DNA of 64,000 nucleotides from Erwinia pyrifoliae DSM 12163 (GCF_000026985.1 NC_017390.1:1440314-1504313); one strand, 5' to 3'. Shown: positions 7,754 through 17,928, numbered from the stretch's first letter. A program made the numbers and translations. Notes: generated by a model not told the origin, from the letters alone.

Positions 7754-10300
7754 ATGCCGCGCACTATATCTGAAGCCGCATCTGCGGATCGAACTTCTTT
7801 GCTCATTATTCCCCATCAAAGCAGAGGGGATGATGACAAAACAGACTGTCCCGATCGGGGACTTGCTTTGAGTATTTTCTCGGTTTCAGGTTCTGCCATT
7901 GAAATGATAACCCCTCATCATTCTTCTTTCATTCAGTGCTGGCAACAGGCTGTTAGCGGGCTGAACGGATGGCTATGCGCCAGCGAGTCAAAAACAAGTT
8001 CAGCAGATGAGGCTGAACTTCAGGAAATGCATATCAAAGGAGCAGAACTGCAACTGTTGGCAGAAGATTGCGTCCGTAACGGGCAGCGGCCCGGTGCAAT
8101 TGCTCCTCCAGCTTTCAGGATGAGCGGAAAATTTGCCTGCTTTGCAGGTGCAGCGCTGGTCACTGCGGGCGCGGGTGCACTGGCTTACACTCACCATCTT
8201 TTCAGTTCGGGTGGCATGACAGAGCCGGCGGCCGATCGGCATACGGACAGCACAGCATCTGTTACCGGTAAGGCAATGAGTTCTCTACAGCCGGAGCCTT
8301 TACCCATGGCGGCTGCGATCTGGGCGCCAAAAGAGGCTGCCACGACTAAAAAAATACCGACTGATGATGTGAAGAGAGTGAAGATAGATTTTTCTTGCCT
8401 TGAGCAACGACAGTCTTTGGGGCTTAGCGGTATTTTAAGACAAATAGGCAAAACGCTGTCAAATCCTGTTGAGGCGCTGGCGCATGAATCGATGATCATT
8501 GCTTACTATAATAAGCTGGGTCGTTGCCCGGACGATTTGGCTATTCAGCATATGGCAGCGATAGCAGGCAGAGTGGATCAGACGGTCAGCATGTTGCTAT
8601 CACTCTTTCCCGAAATGACCCCGTTGGTGATTATGCAAAGAATAGGGGGGAAGTTATTCATCATGCTGGCAGATGATTTGGAGGGGAAATCTCTTGATCC
8701 GCAGGATGTTATTGATATCAACAATCCAGTTTTGATGGTAGCAAAGGTGGTAGCGGATATTTCACCTAAAGATGAATATGGTCATATTATTGACCAACAC
8801 GTCGTGCTACCCGAACAAACCTTTATCAGATACGGCCGTTTACATATTTATCTTAATGGTGAAGAGTATCTTCTGGTTCATCATGGGGAAAAATATCTTG
8901 CGATCGGCGATCGCGGGGAAGTGGAGGTCAGCTATTCGGTTGAAAATCAATCATGGAGCCTGGTTAGTAAAAAAGATGCTGTCAGAAACCCTGTTTCCAG
9001 CCTGGATAAGAAAACGTCAAAGAATTTGATATCTCACCTGGATGTCTTCGATCTTGAAATGGCGGCCCGTTTAAAAGGTGTGCGGAAACTTGACGCCAGA
9101 CTCTTCGCACATTTAAATCCAAATAAAAAAGGAATTTATCATTATTCTTTGCCCGGTAAAAAACAGCACCTGCTTGCCTTAAAACTCAATGGCAAGTTCT
9201 ATCGCGTGAGTAAGGGGTCAACAGAGCGTCATCTGGCTATTTATGCCCGACCGGAAAGCGAAGTCTTTTTATTTCATGGCAAGTATTACCTCGCCAGTAA
9301 GAAGCAAAGCATCGGGGTAACGTATTCGTCCTGTCGTTTGAAAAGAGCGCCTGGTCTGCCCTGTATGTCTTTTTCTGCAGATGTAGGGAAGATTCTTGCG
9401 GATAACCATGAGGCAGGAGTGATTCTGATCAAATCGGGCGAACTTCATCCCGATAAAAAATATCCTGCTATTCTGGTTTCCAGTAATGGAAAAAATTATA
9501 TCAAGCACAATGGTGTGCTGTTCAGGGTCAAAATAGTCCATAAGGGAACGGCTGAGCACGCCTCTGATGCAGAAGTTCATATTTATGGCAGGAAACCCTC
9601 GGGTCTTTTAAAGAGAAAAAAAGAGTTTTACATAACCAGTGGTTTTTTTAGTTTAGTCAACGGTGAGAATTTTTTAACCAGCAAAATTGAAAACACGATG
9701 GAACTCTTCAATTTCTCTAGGCTGACGGCGGAAGCCTATCATCTACTCGAGGATTTCGATAACAATATTGGAGGGATTACCTCTGATGAATATAAAAGTA
9801 TTCGCACTTATGGCGGCAATAGCTACGCCAATATCAATGGATTTATGTTGGAAAATATGCCTGAGCAGTATAAAAGCCCCCCTGTGAGAGAGCAGGCATT
9901 TCAACATGTGAAAAACATCAGAACGCTGTTAAAAAAGTTGCCCAGTATTCACGGTGTGGTTTACCGTGGAAGCAAGCCTGACTGTCATGGGATGATGGAT
10001 CTAGCCGAACTGAAATCAGGAGATATCATTGCAAGCAAAAAGTTTATCTCTACCTCTACTGAGCAGCAAGTTGCCAGAAATTTTGCGGCTGCCGCCAACG
10101 GCATCCGTTATAAAATTAATGTTGTGAAAGCGGCGCACCCGGTGATGCTCTACACGGGTAAACTGACTGAAGCAGAAATTTTAATTGAAGATAATACCGT
10201 CTTCAGATGCAAAGCCATTACTGGTCGCGATATCGAACTGGAGGAAGTAGTTAATCCGTCAGACGATGAAAAGGACAGATTGAAATACCTCTTTATCTAG
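7754..10300 (+). CDS. Putative secreted mono-ADP-ribosyltransferase effector/toxin, paralog 2
   Basis: This is a diverged tandem copy of the preceding gene, again exactly 848 aa, with motifs at identical residue numbers. The C-terminal domain keeps Arg738 (VVYRGS), the canonical Ser-Thr-Ser at 766-768 (FISTS) and Glu806/Glu808 (EAEILIED). The N-terminal 125 residues have diverged most but keep a GLxxxIxSVS motif near 36-45 and ELQxLAED near 98-105. A hydrophobic segment (about 128-145) and QPEPLP (179-184) are retained. The middle has three NG(K/E)xY elements at 368-372, 479-483 and 578-582. The ATG has AGGA about 9 nt upstream. It ends in a convergent spacer facing yfbR. Conservation of every catalytic residue in both copies argues that both are under selection. 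Type III effector is my preferred reading; a toxin exported another way is possible. Confidence 0.82.
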   Translation: MPRTISEAASADRTSLLIIPHQSRGDDDKTDCPDRGLALSIFSVSGSAIEMITPHHSSFIQCWQQAVSGLNGWLCASESKTSSADEAELQEMHIKGAELQLLAEDCVRNGQRPGAIAPPAFRMSGKFACFAGAALVTAGAGALAYTHHLFSSGGMTEPAADRHTDSTASVTGKAMSSLQPEPLPMAAAIWAPKEAATTKKIPTDDVKRVKIDFSCLEQRQSLGLSGILRQIGKTLSNPVEALAHESMIIAYYNKLGRCPDDLAIQHMAAIAGRVDQTVSMLLSLFPEMTPLVIMQRIGGKLFIMLADDLEGKSLDPQDVIDINNPVLMVAKVVADISPKDEYGHIIDQHVVLPEQTFIRYGRLHIYLNGEEYLLVHHGEKYLAIGDRGEVEVSYSVENQSWSLVSKKDAVRNPVSSLDKKTSKNLISHLDVFDLEMAARLKGVRKLDARLFAHLNPNKKGIYHYSLPGKKQHLLALKLNGKFYRVSKGSTERHLAIYARPESEVFLFHGKYYLASKKQSIGVTYSSCRLKRAPGLPCMSFSADVGKILADNHEAGVILIKSGELHPDKKYPAILVSSNGKNYIKHNGVLFRVKIVHKGTAEHASDAEVHIYGRKPSGLLKRKKEFYITSGFFSLVNGENFLTSKIENTMELFNFSRLTAEAYHLLEDFDNNIGGITSDEYKSIRTYGGNSYANINGFMLENMPEQYKSPPVREQAFQHVKNIRTLLKKLPSIHGVVYRGSKPDCHGMMDLAELKSGDIIASKKFISTSTEQQVARNFAAAANGIRYKINVVKAAHPVMLYTGKLTEAEILIEDNTVFRCKAITGRDIELEEVVNPSDDEKDRLKYLFI

Positions 10301-10307
10301 CTGTATC

Positions 10308-10350
10308 GCCGGCCAGTCAAAGATGAAGTCAGAAACGGCCGGCTGTCTTT
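10308..10350 (+). terminator. Possible terminator after the second ART gene
   Basis: GCCGGCC (10308-10314) pairs with GGCCGGC (10337-10343) around a 22-nt loop and is followed by TGTCTTT. The loop is long and the T tract short, so this is a weak call. It sits in the convergent spacer with yfbR. Confidence 0.4.
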
Positions 10351-10394
10351 AGCCAGGCAAAGACCGATCCTGAGCCTGCCGTCAGAAGGAAGGA

Positions 10395-10991
10395 TTACAG
10401 CGATTCCTTGCTGATTTCATCCAGAGAAAGGCTAAAGCTTGGAACAAACACTTCGACAAAATAGTCCATTTCCGGGCTGTGGCGCTGAGCCAGAGTCTTC
10501 TCCAGACGCGCTTTTGCCAGCAGGAACTCGTTATTACCAGCAGACAGTTCTTCCAGACATTTCAGATAGGCACAAAGCGCATCCGCCTGCTTAACAATAG
10601 CCGTCTCTGCCTCGCTGTGCTGGTGTTCATCGATTAATGGGGCATAGGCTGAACGCAGTTCTTCGGGCAACATCTCAATCAGCTTGTTCTGGGCGATTTT
10701 CTCAATTTTTTTGTACTCATGCGCAATTTGCGCATTGTAATACTTTACAGGGGTAGGCAGATCGCCGGTCAGCACCTCGCTGGCGTCATGGTAGATTGCC
10801 ATCAAAGCAATGCGTTCGGCATTGAGATTGCCGGCGAATTTGGCGTTTCTGATCAGTGCCAGCGCATGAGCGACCATGGCAACCTGCAGACTGTGTTCAG
10901 AAACATTTTCAGTACGCACGTTACGCATCAGTGGCCAGCGGTTGATCAGCTTCAGACGGGAGAGGTGAGCAAAGAAATGGCTCTGGGTCAT
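10395..10991 (-). CDS. yfbR: 5'-deoxynucleotidase YfbR
   Basis: An HD-domain phosphohydrolase that removes the 5'-phosphate from deoxyribonucleoside monophosphates in the cytoplasm and takes part in dNTP pool balance. The 198-aa protein is nearly colinear with E. coli YfbR (199 aa). Metal-binding residues of the HD fold are visible: His in [10 protein letters not shown], the His-Asp pair in [12 protein letters not shown], and the later Asp in [13 protein letters not shown]. The start ATG (10989-10991) follows AGGAAAAAG. It is downstream of alaA on the same strand with 61 bp between them, as in E. coli. It is the first conserved gene to the right of the island. Confidence 0.97.
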   Translation of the reverse strand: MTQSHFFAHLSRLKLINRWPLMRNVRTENVSEHSLQVAMVAHALALIRNAKFAGNLNAERIALMAIYHDASEVLTGDLPTPVKYYNAQIAHEYKKIEKIAQNKLIEMLPEELRSAYAPLIDEHQHSEAETAIVKQADALCAYLKCLEELSAGNNEFLLAKARLEKTLAQRHSPEMDYFVEVFVPSFSLSLDEISKESL

Positions 10992-11013
10992 CGTACTTTT
11001 TCCTATGCGGCAT

Positions 11014-11039
11014 AAAACAGAGAGCGGCCTTAACCGCTC
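11014..11039 (-). terminator. Weak terminator-like hairpin after alaA
   Basis: On the minus strand GAGCGG (11034-11039) pairs with CCGCTC (11022-11027) over a 6-nt loop and runs into TCTGTTTT. It lies between alaA and yfbR and may only partly stop transcription. Confidence 0.5.
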
Positions 11040-11052
11040 CGGGGGAGAAGCT

Positions 11053-12270
11053 TTAACGTTGGCGGTATCCGCTCAGGAAACGGTCAAATTTGCCAATCGC
11101 CATTTCCAGTTCATCGACGCGCGGCAGGGTAACAATACGAACATGATCCGGCCACGGCCAGTTAAATGCGCTGCCCTGTACCAGCAACACTTTTTCCTGT
11201 AGCAGGAAGTCCAGCACCATCTTCTGGTCGTCATGGATATTGAACTTCTTACTGTCAATTTTCGGGAACATGTACAGTGCCCCATTGGGCTTTACGCAGC
11301 TCACGCCCGGGATCTCGTTAATCAGCTCCCATGCACGGTTGCGCTGCTCGTACAGTCGGCCACCGGGCTGGATAAACTCACTGATGCTTTGATAGCCACC
11401 GAGTGCGGTCTGAATGGCATGCTGCGCCGGTACGTTAGCGCATAAACGCATTGAAGCCAGCATTTCCAGTCCTTCGATATAGCCTTTAGCGTGTTTCTTA
11501 GGACCGTTCAGTACCATCCAGCCCTGACGGAAACCCGCCACGCGATAGGTTTTCGACAAACCATTAAAGGTGATGGTAAGGAGATCCGGTGCCAGAGCAG
11601 CAATCGAATGGTGTTGCGCGGCGTCGTACAGGATCTTGTCGTAAATCTCGTCAGCAAAAATGATCAGATTATGCTGGCGCGCCAGTTCAACAACTTCTAA
11701 CAGTAGCTCTTTGCTGTAGACAGCACCGGTTGGGTTATTCGGATTAATAATCACTATCCCACGCGTGCGAGGGGTGATTTTGCTGCGAATATCGTCAAGA
11801 TCGGGGAACCAGCCTGCGGACTCATCGCACAGGTAGTGCACCGCTTTGCCGCTGGATAACGAAACGGCGGCCGTCCAAAGCGGGTAATCAGGGGCCGGAA
11901 CCAGCATTTCATCGCCACTATTGAGCAACGCCTGCATAGACTGCACGATCAGCTCAGATACCCCATTACCGATATAGATATCTTCCACCGTGACGTCGCG
12001 CATACCCCGGGCCTGATAATGCTGCATGATCGCTTTGCGTGCCGAATACAATCCTTTTGAATCACAGTAGCCCTGCGCGCCCGGCAGATTACGGATCACA
12101 TCGACCAGAATCTCATCAGGGGCTTCAAACCCAAACGGGGCAGGATTTCCAATATTGAGCTTGAGGACTTTATGACCTTCTTCTTCGAGTCGCTTAGCTT
12201 CTTTTAATACCGGGCCTCGAATGTCATAACACACGTTATCCAGCTTGCCGGATTTATCAATTGGGGTCAT
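11053..12270 (-). CDS. alaA: Glutamate-pyruvate aminotransferase AlaA
   Basis: A class I/II PLP-dependent aminotransferase that makes alanine from pyruvate and glutamate, the main alanine-synthesising enzyme in E. coli. The 405-aa length is identical to E. coli AlaA. Motifs seen: [11 protein letters not shown], the cofactor-contacting FADEIYDK, and [17 protein letters not shown], whose Lys forms the Schiff base with PLP. The N-terminus [20 protein letters not shown] is family-like and the start needs no correction. It lies upstream of yfbR and is divergent from lrhA across a 1-kb spacer. Confidence 0.97.
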   Translation of the reverse strand: MTPIDKSGKLDNVCYDIRGPVLKEAKRLEEEGHKVLKLNIGNPAPFGFEAPDEILVDVIRNLPGAQGYCDSKGLYSARKAIMQHYQARGMRDVTVEDIYIGNGVSELIVQSMQALLNSGDEMLVPAPDYPLWTAAVSLSSGKAVHYLCDESAGWFPDLDDIRSKITPRTRGIVIINPNNPTGAVYSKELLLEVVELARQHNLIIFADEIYDKILYDAAQHHSIAALAPDLLTITFNGLSKTYRVAGFRQGWMVLNGPKKHAKGYIEGLEMLASMRLCANVPAQHAIQTALGGYQSISEFIQPGGRLYEQRNRAWELINEIPGVSCVKPNGALYMFPKIDSKKFNIHDDQKMVLDFLLQEKVLLVQGSAFNWPWPDHVRIVTLPRVDELEMAIGKFDRFLSGYRQR

Positions 12271-13284
12271 ATCTGTTGCCTTTACTGGCGGAACCGCGTT
12301 CCAGCCGTGGAAAACTTAATAGGGCACAATGTACTCTTCTCCTTTGCGGTTTTGAAGGGCAGGAAGGGGCTTTGTTGAGTTAAAGGGTTTTTTTTTACTT
12401 TGTTGATGAGGTGAGGACGCCAAAGTATTCATGGCAAAATATTATGCTGTAAATTAACTTAAAAGCGAGTCTATCGTCTGATTGCGGTTTTATGACCGCT
12501 ATAGCGTGGCACCGGTCGCACTCAACCAGAAAAACATTAATAATTAGTGCATTGATGATCGGGGTAACAGTCAAGTTATGCTTATTTGTTAGTGCATTTT
12601 TTGAGCAGAACAAGGATAGGGTCTGGTTAGAGTGACTAAGCTAATTTCCAGCCTGCTTTTACTGAAAGCCGCGTCGTGTTCGCCCTAACAAGTCGTTTTT
12701 ATGATGCAGGACGCTGTATTTTGTGCCACAGCCGCTAAAATCTCGCTTTAGTGAAAAGAATAATCAGGTTTGGGCTTAAAAAGTGAACGGCAGTATGTCA
12801 GGATAACGTTCAGAGTACCTTGCACTAAATGCACAGGGCTTTGCAGGGATAAAAAAACGTTTTTTGTTCCTTTTATTAGTAAGTGTTACTTAATATTTTA
12901 CGCTGTGATCCAGCGTGTTGGTAATTGAATTTTCAATGGTTGTTTTAGACTAACAACACTCGAACTCATCTCGTAATGAGTTTTGTCAGTGTTAATTAAC
13001 TTAAACGACGCGGCTTCCTGCAACTTATGGGTTTGTGCAGCGTGCATGGGTGATGTATCAGACGGAAGAATCTTTACGCAGCAGCCTGTCCTGCTTTAGC
13101 CGAACAGAATGAGCAGAATTAAGAATTCTTATTGTCTGAAAATCAGGTATGCATCGGGTAATTTTTTTTGATTGCTAAACACTGTAGCCATTATGCAATT
13201 GTTACTCATTTATTATCTCATTGATAAATAGAGTAATAACACCAGGGTAGCTGTTTGTAAAAACTTATAAAGTGAAGATATAAT
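12271..13284. promoter_or_regulatory. 1-kb alaA / lrhA divergent intergenic region
   Basis: A long AT-rich spacer; the equivalent E. coli region is also long and carries the distant, autoregulated lrhA promoter. No gene is supported: the only frame over 60 codons (around 12395-12613, minus) has no ribosome site or recognisable sequence. Palindromes worth noting are AAAAAACGTTTTTT (12852-12865) and TAAGAATTCTTA (13120-13131). The second loosely resembles an RcsAB box but is two bases shorter at the centre. Confidence 0.55.
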
Positions 13285-14214
13285 ATGACTAGTACAACTC
13301 GTTCGATACTCAATCTTGACCTTGATCTGCTGAGAACTTTTGTTGCCGTTGCCGATCTGAACACCTTTGCAGCTGCTGCAACATCGGTGTTCCGAACGCA
13401 GTCGGCTGTCAGTCAGCAAATGCAGCGACTGGAACAATTAGTAGGCAAAGAACTGTTCGCCAGACATGGGCGTAACAAGTTATTAACTGAACATGGTATT
13501 CAGCTGTTAGGCTATGCCAGAAAGATACTGCGCTTTAATGATGAAGCCTATACCTCTTTGATGTACAGCAATATCCAGGGCGTACTGTCCGTTGGTGCCT
13601 CTGATGATACTTCAGACACCATCTTACCGTTTATGCTAAACCGTGTGACCTCGCTTTATCCAAAGCTTGCCATCGATGTTCGTGTTAAGCGCAACCCGTT
13701 TATGATGGAAATGCTTAATCAGGGCGAAGTCGATCTGGTGGTCACCACTTCCAGTCCGATGAATTTTATCTGGCAGGTACTCCGCACGTCACCCACCCTG
13801 TGGTATTGCGCGGCAGACTATATCTTCCAGCGTGGGGAAGCGATTCCACTGGTCCTGCTGGATGAGCCAAGCCCCCATCGCGATATGGCAATAGATCATC
13901 TCAATCAAGCGGGCATTCCGTGGCGTATTTCGTATGTGGCTTCAACGCTTGCTGCAGTACATGCTGCGGTGAAAGCTGGTCTGGGGGTCACGGCTCGCCC
14001 GGTAGAGATGATGAGCCCTGAACTGCGTGTCATGGGCGCTGCCGAAGGTCTGCCAATGTTACCTGATACCAAGTATCTGCTATGTCGCAATCCGGACAGT
14101 GATAACGAGCTGGCGCTGGCGATCTTCGAGGCGATGGAGCCCGGCAACGATCTGTACCCGCTGAGCACAGAGGATAAAGGCAGCGCGATATTACAGGATA
14201 ATGAAGAAGAGTAA
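13285..14214 (+). CDS. lrhA: LysR-type regulator LrhA
   Basis: A LysR-family transcription factor of 309 aa (E. coli 312). In E. coli it represses flhDC, and so motility, and affects RpoS levels; in plant-associated relatives the orthologous regulators (LrhA, HexA, PecT) control exopolysaccharide, motility and virulence factors. The N-terminal winged helix-turn-helix is nearly identical to E. coli ([20 protein letters not shown], then [20 protein letters not shown]), so the DNA site is probably the same. The effector-binding domain is more diverged, around 155-170 and at the C-terminus. A terminator follows, then the nuo operon in the same orientation, as in E. coli. Confidence 0.97.
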   Translation: MTSTTRSILNLDLDLLRTFVAVADLNTFAAAATSVFRTQSAVSQQMQRLEQLVGKELFARHGRNKLLTEHGIQLLGYARKILRFNDEAYTSLMYSNIQGVLSVGASDDTSDTILPFMLNRVTSLYPKLAIDVRVKRNPFMMEMLNQGEVDLVVTTSSPMNFIWQVLRTSPTLWYCAADYIFQRGEAIPLVLLDEPSPHRDMAIDHLNQAGIPWRISYVASTLAAVHAAVKAGLGVTARPVEMMSPELRVMGAAEGLPMLPDTKYLLCRNPDSDNELALAIFEAMEPGNDLYPLSTEDKGSAILQDNEEE

Positions 14215-14276
14215 TCTGCTAAATGTAAACGATGACTTTCATCATTTAACGTTGATGAATTTCAATTTTACTTGAT

Positions 14277-14320
14277 AAAAAAGGCCTTTCAGTCGGATTT
14301 TAGACTGAAGGGCCTTTTTA
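14277..14320 (+). terminator. Rho-independent terminator of lrhA
   Basis: A long A-rich/T-rich hairpin: AAAAAAGGCCTTTCAGTC pairs with GACTGAAGGGCCTTTTT around an 8-nt loop (14295-14302), ending in a T run. The symmetrical A and T flanks could let it work on both strands. Confidence 0.9.
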
Positions 14321-14880
14321 TTGATAAATATATAGCCTAATTCATGTTCAGATGGCCCTAAAAGTTTATCCTTGCCTCTTTCCAATTGCCTTGTGGTAAA
14401 TTAAGAGATTTCTTAATTTTCAGCCGTTAAGTTCTTACCGGGAAATCCATTTTACCCAGCAAAATCTGGCTGTTTTTTTATCATAAAACCCTAAAGTGTG
14501 TGCTGGATCAAAAAAATAGCCCTTACAAGGGGAAGGAAAAAGAGATTATTCCTGCCAAAATAGACCAGGCTAATAGCAACTCCCACAAGATTTTACCCGC
14601 TACACTCTGGATGCACGAAGTGACTGACTCGATTTAGCTCGCTTAATGCGTTTCCTGTGTTAATTTAATGTTCTTTATGTAAAATAATGTGCTGATAGTT
14701 TTGTCAAAGTTGACAAAAGGTGAGTTAAAGGAGTAAAAACCACATAAAACTACTGGCTTACTGCTGAAGTCAGTATAATTTTTAAGGTTTTTTCATTGTT
14801 CCCTTGAATCGATGTGGTGTGTGAGCTGCCATTTATTAGAGCAGGACGCGTAACGCCACTTTTGGTGAGTAAGTCAGAGT
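14321..14880 (+). promoter_or_regulatory. nuo operon upstream region
   Basis: A 560-bp AT-rich region before nuoA, with no supported gene. In E. coli the nuo promoters lie far upstream and respond to ArcA, NarL, FNR and IHF. A perfect inverted repeat (TTTTGTCAA-AG-TTGACAAAA, 14699-14718) stands out and includes a TTGACA that could serve as a -35. I could not fix a -10 by eye. Confidence 0.6.
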
Positions 14881-15318
14881 ATGTCAACAACCACAGAAGT
14901 CGTCGCCCATCACTGGGCATTCGCTGTTTTCCTGATCGTCTCGATAGGTCTTTGCTGCCTGATGTTGGCGGGAGCATGGTTTTTAGGCGGAAAAGCGCGC
15001 GGAAGGCATACAAATACACCTTTTGAATCCGGTATTGCTTCCGTTGGCACTGCGAAATTGCGCCTGTCTGCCAAGTTCTATCTGGTCGCCATGTTCTTCG
15101 TCATTTTTGACGTTGAAGCGCTCTATCTCTACGCATGGTCGACCGCCATCCGCGAAAGCGGCTGGGTTGGCTTTGTCGAAGCCGCTATCTTCATTTTGGT
15201 TCTGCTTGCTGGTCTGTTTTATCTGGTTCGCATTGGCGCGCTGGATTGGGCGCCTGCCCGTCGTCAGTTTGACGTCAAGCCAACTACCATCTCGCACGCC
15301 AACCGTCACAAGCAGTAA
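14881..15318 (+). CDS. nuoA: NADH-quinone oxidoreductase subunit A
   Basis: A small inner-membrane subunit of complex I, which oxidises NADH, reduces quinone and pumps protons. Three transmembrane helices are visible in 145 aa, near 13-35 ([19 protein letters not shown]), 65-85 and 95-115. The conserved loop PFESGI and [18 protein letters not shown], with its acidic residues near the quinone site, are intact. The start and length agree with E. coli (147 aa). It is the first gene of the 13-gene operon, 17 bp before nuoB. Confidence 0.98.
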   Translation: MSTTTEVVAHHWAFAVFLIVSIGLCCLMLAGAWFLGGKARGRHTNTPFESGIASVGTAKLRLSAKFYLVAMFFVIFDVEALYLYAWSTAIRESGWVGFVEAAIFILVLLAGLFYLVRIGALDWAPARRQFDVKPTTISHANRHKQ

Positions 15319-15335
15319 CAGCGAGGCTAAAACAC

Positions 15336-16010
15336 ATGGACTATACGCTCACCCGCATAGACCCGAACGGTGAGAATGACCGTTATCCCCTGCAAAAACA
15401 GGAGATTGTTACCGATCCCCTGGAAAAGCACGTTCATCAAAATGTCTATATGGGCAAGTTAGAACATGCTCTGCACGATATGGTGAACTGGGGGCGTAAG
15501 AACTCCCTTTGGCCGTTCAACTTCGGTCTTTCCTGCTGCTATGTCGAAATGACCACCTCGTTTACGGCGGTGCACGACGTGGCGCGCTTTGGCTCGGAAG
15601 TGATTCGTGCTTCGCCGCGCCAGGCTGACTTTATGGTGGTGGCGGGGACCTGTTTTACCAAGATGGCCCCGGTGATACAGCGCCTGTATGACCAGATGCT
15701 GGAACCGAAATGGGTGATCTCAATGGGAGCCTGTGCCAACTCCGGCGGTATGTACGATATCTATTCCGTGGTGCAGGGCGTTGATAAGTTCCTGCCGGTA
15801 GACGTGTATATTCCTGGTTGTCCACCGCGCCCCGAAGCCTATATGCAGGCACTGCTGCTGCTGCAAGAGTCGATCGGTAAAGAGCGGCGTCCATTATCAT
15901 GGGTGGTCAACGATCAGGGCGTCTATCGCGCCAATATGCAGTCCGAGCGCGACAGGAAAAACGCAGAGCGTATTGCCGTGACCAATCTGCGTACCCCTGA
16001 CGAAATTTAA
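15336..16010 (+). CDS. nuoB: NADH-quinone oxidoreductase subunit B (cluster N2)
   Basis: A peripheral-arm subunit carrying the terminal 4Fe-4S cluster N2, which passes electrons to quinone. The 224-aa protein is almost identical to E. coli NuoB from about residue 30 on. The N2 ligands are visible: the adjacent Cys pair in LSCCYVEMT, the Cys in [10 protein letters not shown] and the Cys in [11 protein letters not shown]. The N-terminal 25 residues vary, as usual. It lies between nuoA and nuoCD; the 118-bp gap after it is longer than other gaps in the operon and can form an imperfect GGTCA...TGACC stem (about 16029-16074). Confidence 0.98.
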   Translation: MDYTLTRIDPNGENDRYPLQKQEIVTDPLEKHVHQNVYMGKLEHALHDMVNWGRKNSLWPFNFGLSCCYVEMTTSFTAVHDVARFGSEVIRASPRQADFMVVAGTCFTKMAPVIQRLYDQMLEPKWVISMGACANSGGMYDIYSVVQGVDKFLPVDVYIPGCPPRPEAYMQALLLLQESIGKERRPLSWVVNDQGVYRANMQSERDRKNAERIAVTNLRTPDEI

Positions 16011-16128
16011 CCCAGCAGTTTATGGGTGCGGTCAGAAAAAGCGCGAAAAAAACACAATGTAAGATGCGCTGACCCCCTTGACGCCAACACTGAGCGCCTG
16101 TCAGTCAGGCCAGAATGGTGAACAACTT

Positions 16129-17928
16129 ATGACAGATTTAACCACGCAAGATCTCGCTCAGCCGTTATGGCAAACCCGTGATCACCAGGATGACCCGGCG
16201 ATCGGCGAGCTGCGTAATCGTTTTGGGCCTGATGCCTTTACCGTGCAAGCAACCCGTACCGGCGTGCCGGTAGTCTGGGTGAAACGTGAGCAGTTGTTAG
16301 AGATAGTCGAGTTTCTGCGCAAGCTGCCAAAACCCTATGTAATGCTGTATGACCTGCATGGCATGGATGAGCGCCTGCGTACCCACCGTGCCGGGTTACC
16401 GGCGGCGGATTTTTCCGTTTTCTACCACTTTATCTCGATTGAGCGCAACCGCGATATCATGCTCAAGGTGGCGCTGTCAGAAAACGATCTGCATGTACCG
16501 ACCCTGACGAAAATTTTCCCCAATGCCAACTGGTATGAGCGGGAAACCTGGGAGATGTTTGGTATTGATATTGTCGGCCACCCTCATCTGACGCGCATCA
16601 TGATGCCGCAGACTTGGGAGGGGCACCCGTTACGTAAAGACTATCCGGCGCGTGCGACCGAATTCGACCCTTTCGAGCTGACGAAGCAGAAAGAAGATCT
16701 GGAAATGGAATCCCTGACCTTCAAACCTGAAGACTGGGGCATGAAGCGCTCTACCGCCAATGAGGACTTTATGTTCCTCAACCTCGGCCCCAACCATCCG
16801 TCTGCGCACGGGGCGTTCCGCATTATCTTGCAGCTGGATGGTGAAGAGATCGTCGACTGCGTGCCGGATATCGGTTACCACCACCGCGGTGCCGAAAAGA
16901 TGGGCGAGCGCCAGTCCTGGCACAGCTATATTCCCTATACCGACCGTATCGAATACCTCGGCGGCTGCGTCAACGAAATGCCGTATGTGCTGGCAGTAGA
17001 GAAACTGGCCGGGATTAAAGTGCCGGAGCGCGTGGACGTGATCCGCGTGATGCTATCAGAGCTGTTCCGTATCAACAGCCACCTGCTGTATATCTCCACG
17101 TTTATTCAGGATGTCGGTGCCATGTCACCGGTGTTCTTTGCCTTTACCGATCGCCAGAAAATTTACGATGTGGTGGAAGCCATTACCGGCTTCCGTATGC
17201 ACCCGGCCTGGTTCCGCATCGGCGGCGTGGCGCACGATCTGCCGAAAGGCTGGGAACGTCTGCTGCGCGAGTTCCTTGACTGGATGCCAAAACGCCTGAA
17301 AGCCTATGAGCAGACCGCGCTGAAAAACTCGGTGCTGATTGGCCGTGCCAAAGGGGTTTCTGCCTACAACATGGAAGAAGCGCTCGCCTGGGGAACCACC
17401 GGTGCCGGGCTGCGCGCCACCGGGCTCGACTTTGACGTGCGTAAATGGCGTCCTTACTCCGGTTATGAAAACTTCGACTTTGAAGTACCCATCGGAGACG
17501 GCGTCAGCTGTGCTTACAGCCGCGTGATGCTGAAGATGGAAGAGATGCGCCAGAGTATGCGCATCCTGGAACAGTGCCTGAACAACATGCCGGCCGGCCC
17601 GTTCAAAGCTGACCATCCGCTGACCACGCCGCCGCCAAAAGAGCGCACGCTACAGCATATCGAAACCCTGATCACCCACTTCCTGCAGGTTTCCTGGGGC
17701 CCGGTGATGCCGGCCAATGAATCCTTCCAGATGATTGAGGCGACCAAAGGGATCAACAGTTACTACCTGACCAGTGACGGTAGCACCATGAGCTATCGCA
17801 CCCGCGTGCGTACGCCGAGCTTCCCGCACCTGCAGCAGATCCCTTCGGTGATCAACGGCAGCCTGGTATCCGACCTGATCGTATACCTCGGTAGTATCGA
17901 TTTTGTTATGTCAGACGTGGACCGCTAA
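16129..17928 (+). CDS. nuoC: NADH-quinone oxidoreductase fused subunit C/D
   Basis: The enterobacterial NuoC-NuoD fusion of complex I, 599 aa (E. coli about 600). Residues 1-180 are the 30-kDa C part, ending with the [16 protein letters not shown] and [10 protein letters not shown] motifs. Residues 210-599 are the 49-kDa D part, which shapes the quinone pocket with [15 protein letters not shown] and [14 protein letters not shown]. The C-terminus ends [10 protein letters not shown] like E. coli. The ATG at 16129 behind GGTGAA is chosen; an in-frame TTG at 16078 adds 17 residues unlike the family. Only 2 bp separate its stop from the nuoE start. Confidence 0.98.
   Translation: MTDLTTQDLAQPLWQTRDHQDDPAIGELRNRFGPDAFTVQATRTGVPVVWVKREQLLEIVEFLRKLPKPYVMLYDLHGMDERLRTHRAGLPAADFSVFYHFISIERNRDIMLKVALSENDLHVPTLTKIFPNANWYERETWEMFGIDIVGHPHLTRIMMPQTWEGHPLRKDYPARATEFDPFELTKQKEDLEMESLTFKPEDWGMKRSTANEDFMFLNLGPNHPSAHGAFRIILQLDGEEIVDCVPDIGYHHRGAEKMGERQSWHSYIPYTDRIEYLGGCVNEMPYVLAVEKLAGIKVPERVDVIRVMLSELFRINSHLLYISTFIQDVGAMSPVFFAFTDRQKIYDVVEAITGFRMHPAWFRIGGVAHDLPKGWERLLREFLDWMPKRLKAYEQTALKNSVLIGRAKGVSAYNMEEALAWGTTGAGLRATGLDFDVRKWRPYSGYENFDFEVPIGDGVSCAYSRVMLKMEEMRQSMRILEQCLNNMPAGPFKADHPLTTPPPKERTLQHIETLITHFLQVSWGPVMPANESFQMIEATKGINSYYLTSDGSTMSYRTRVRTPSFPHLQQIPSVINGSLVSDLIVYLGSIDFVMSDVDR

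Noticed and set aside
12395..12613. 72-codon frame upstream of lrhA
   Set aside because: No ribosome site; Cys/Ile-rich translation typical of AT-rich noncoding DNA.
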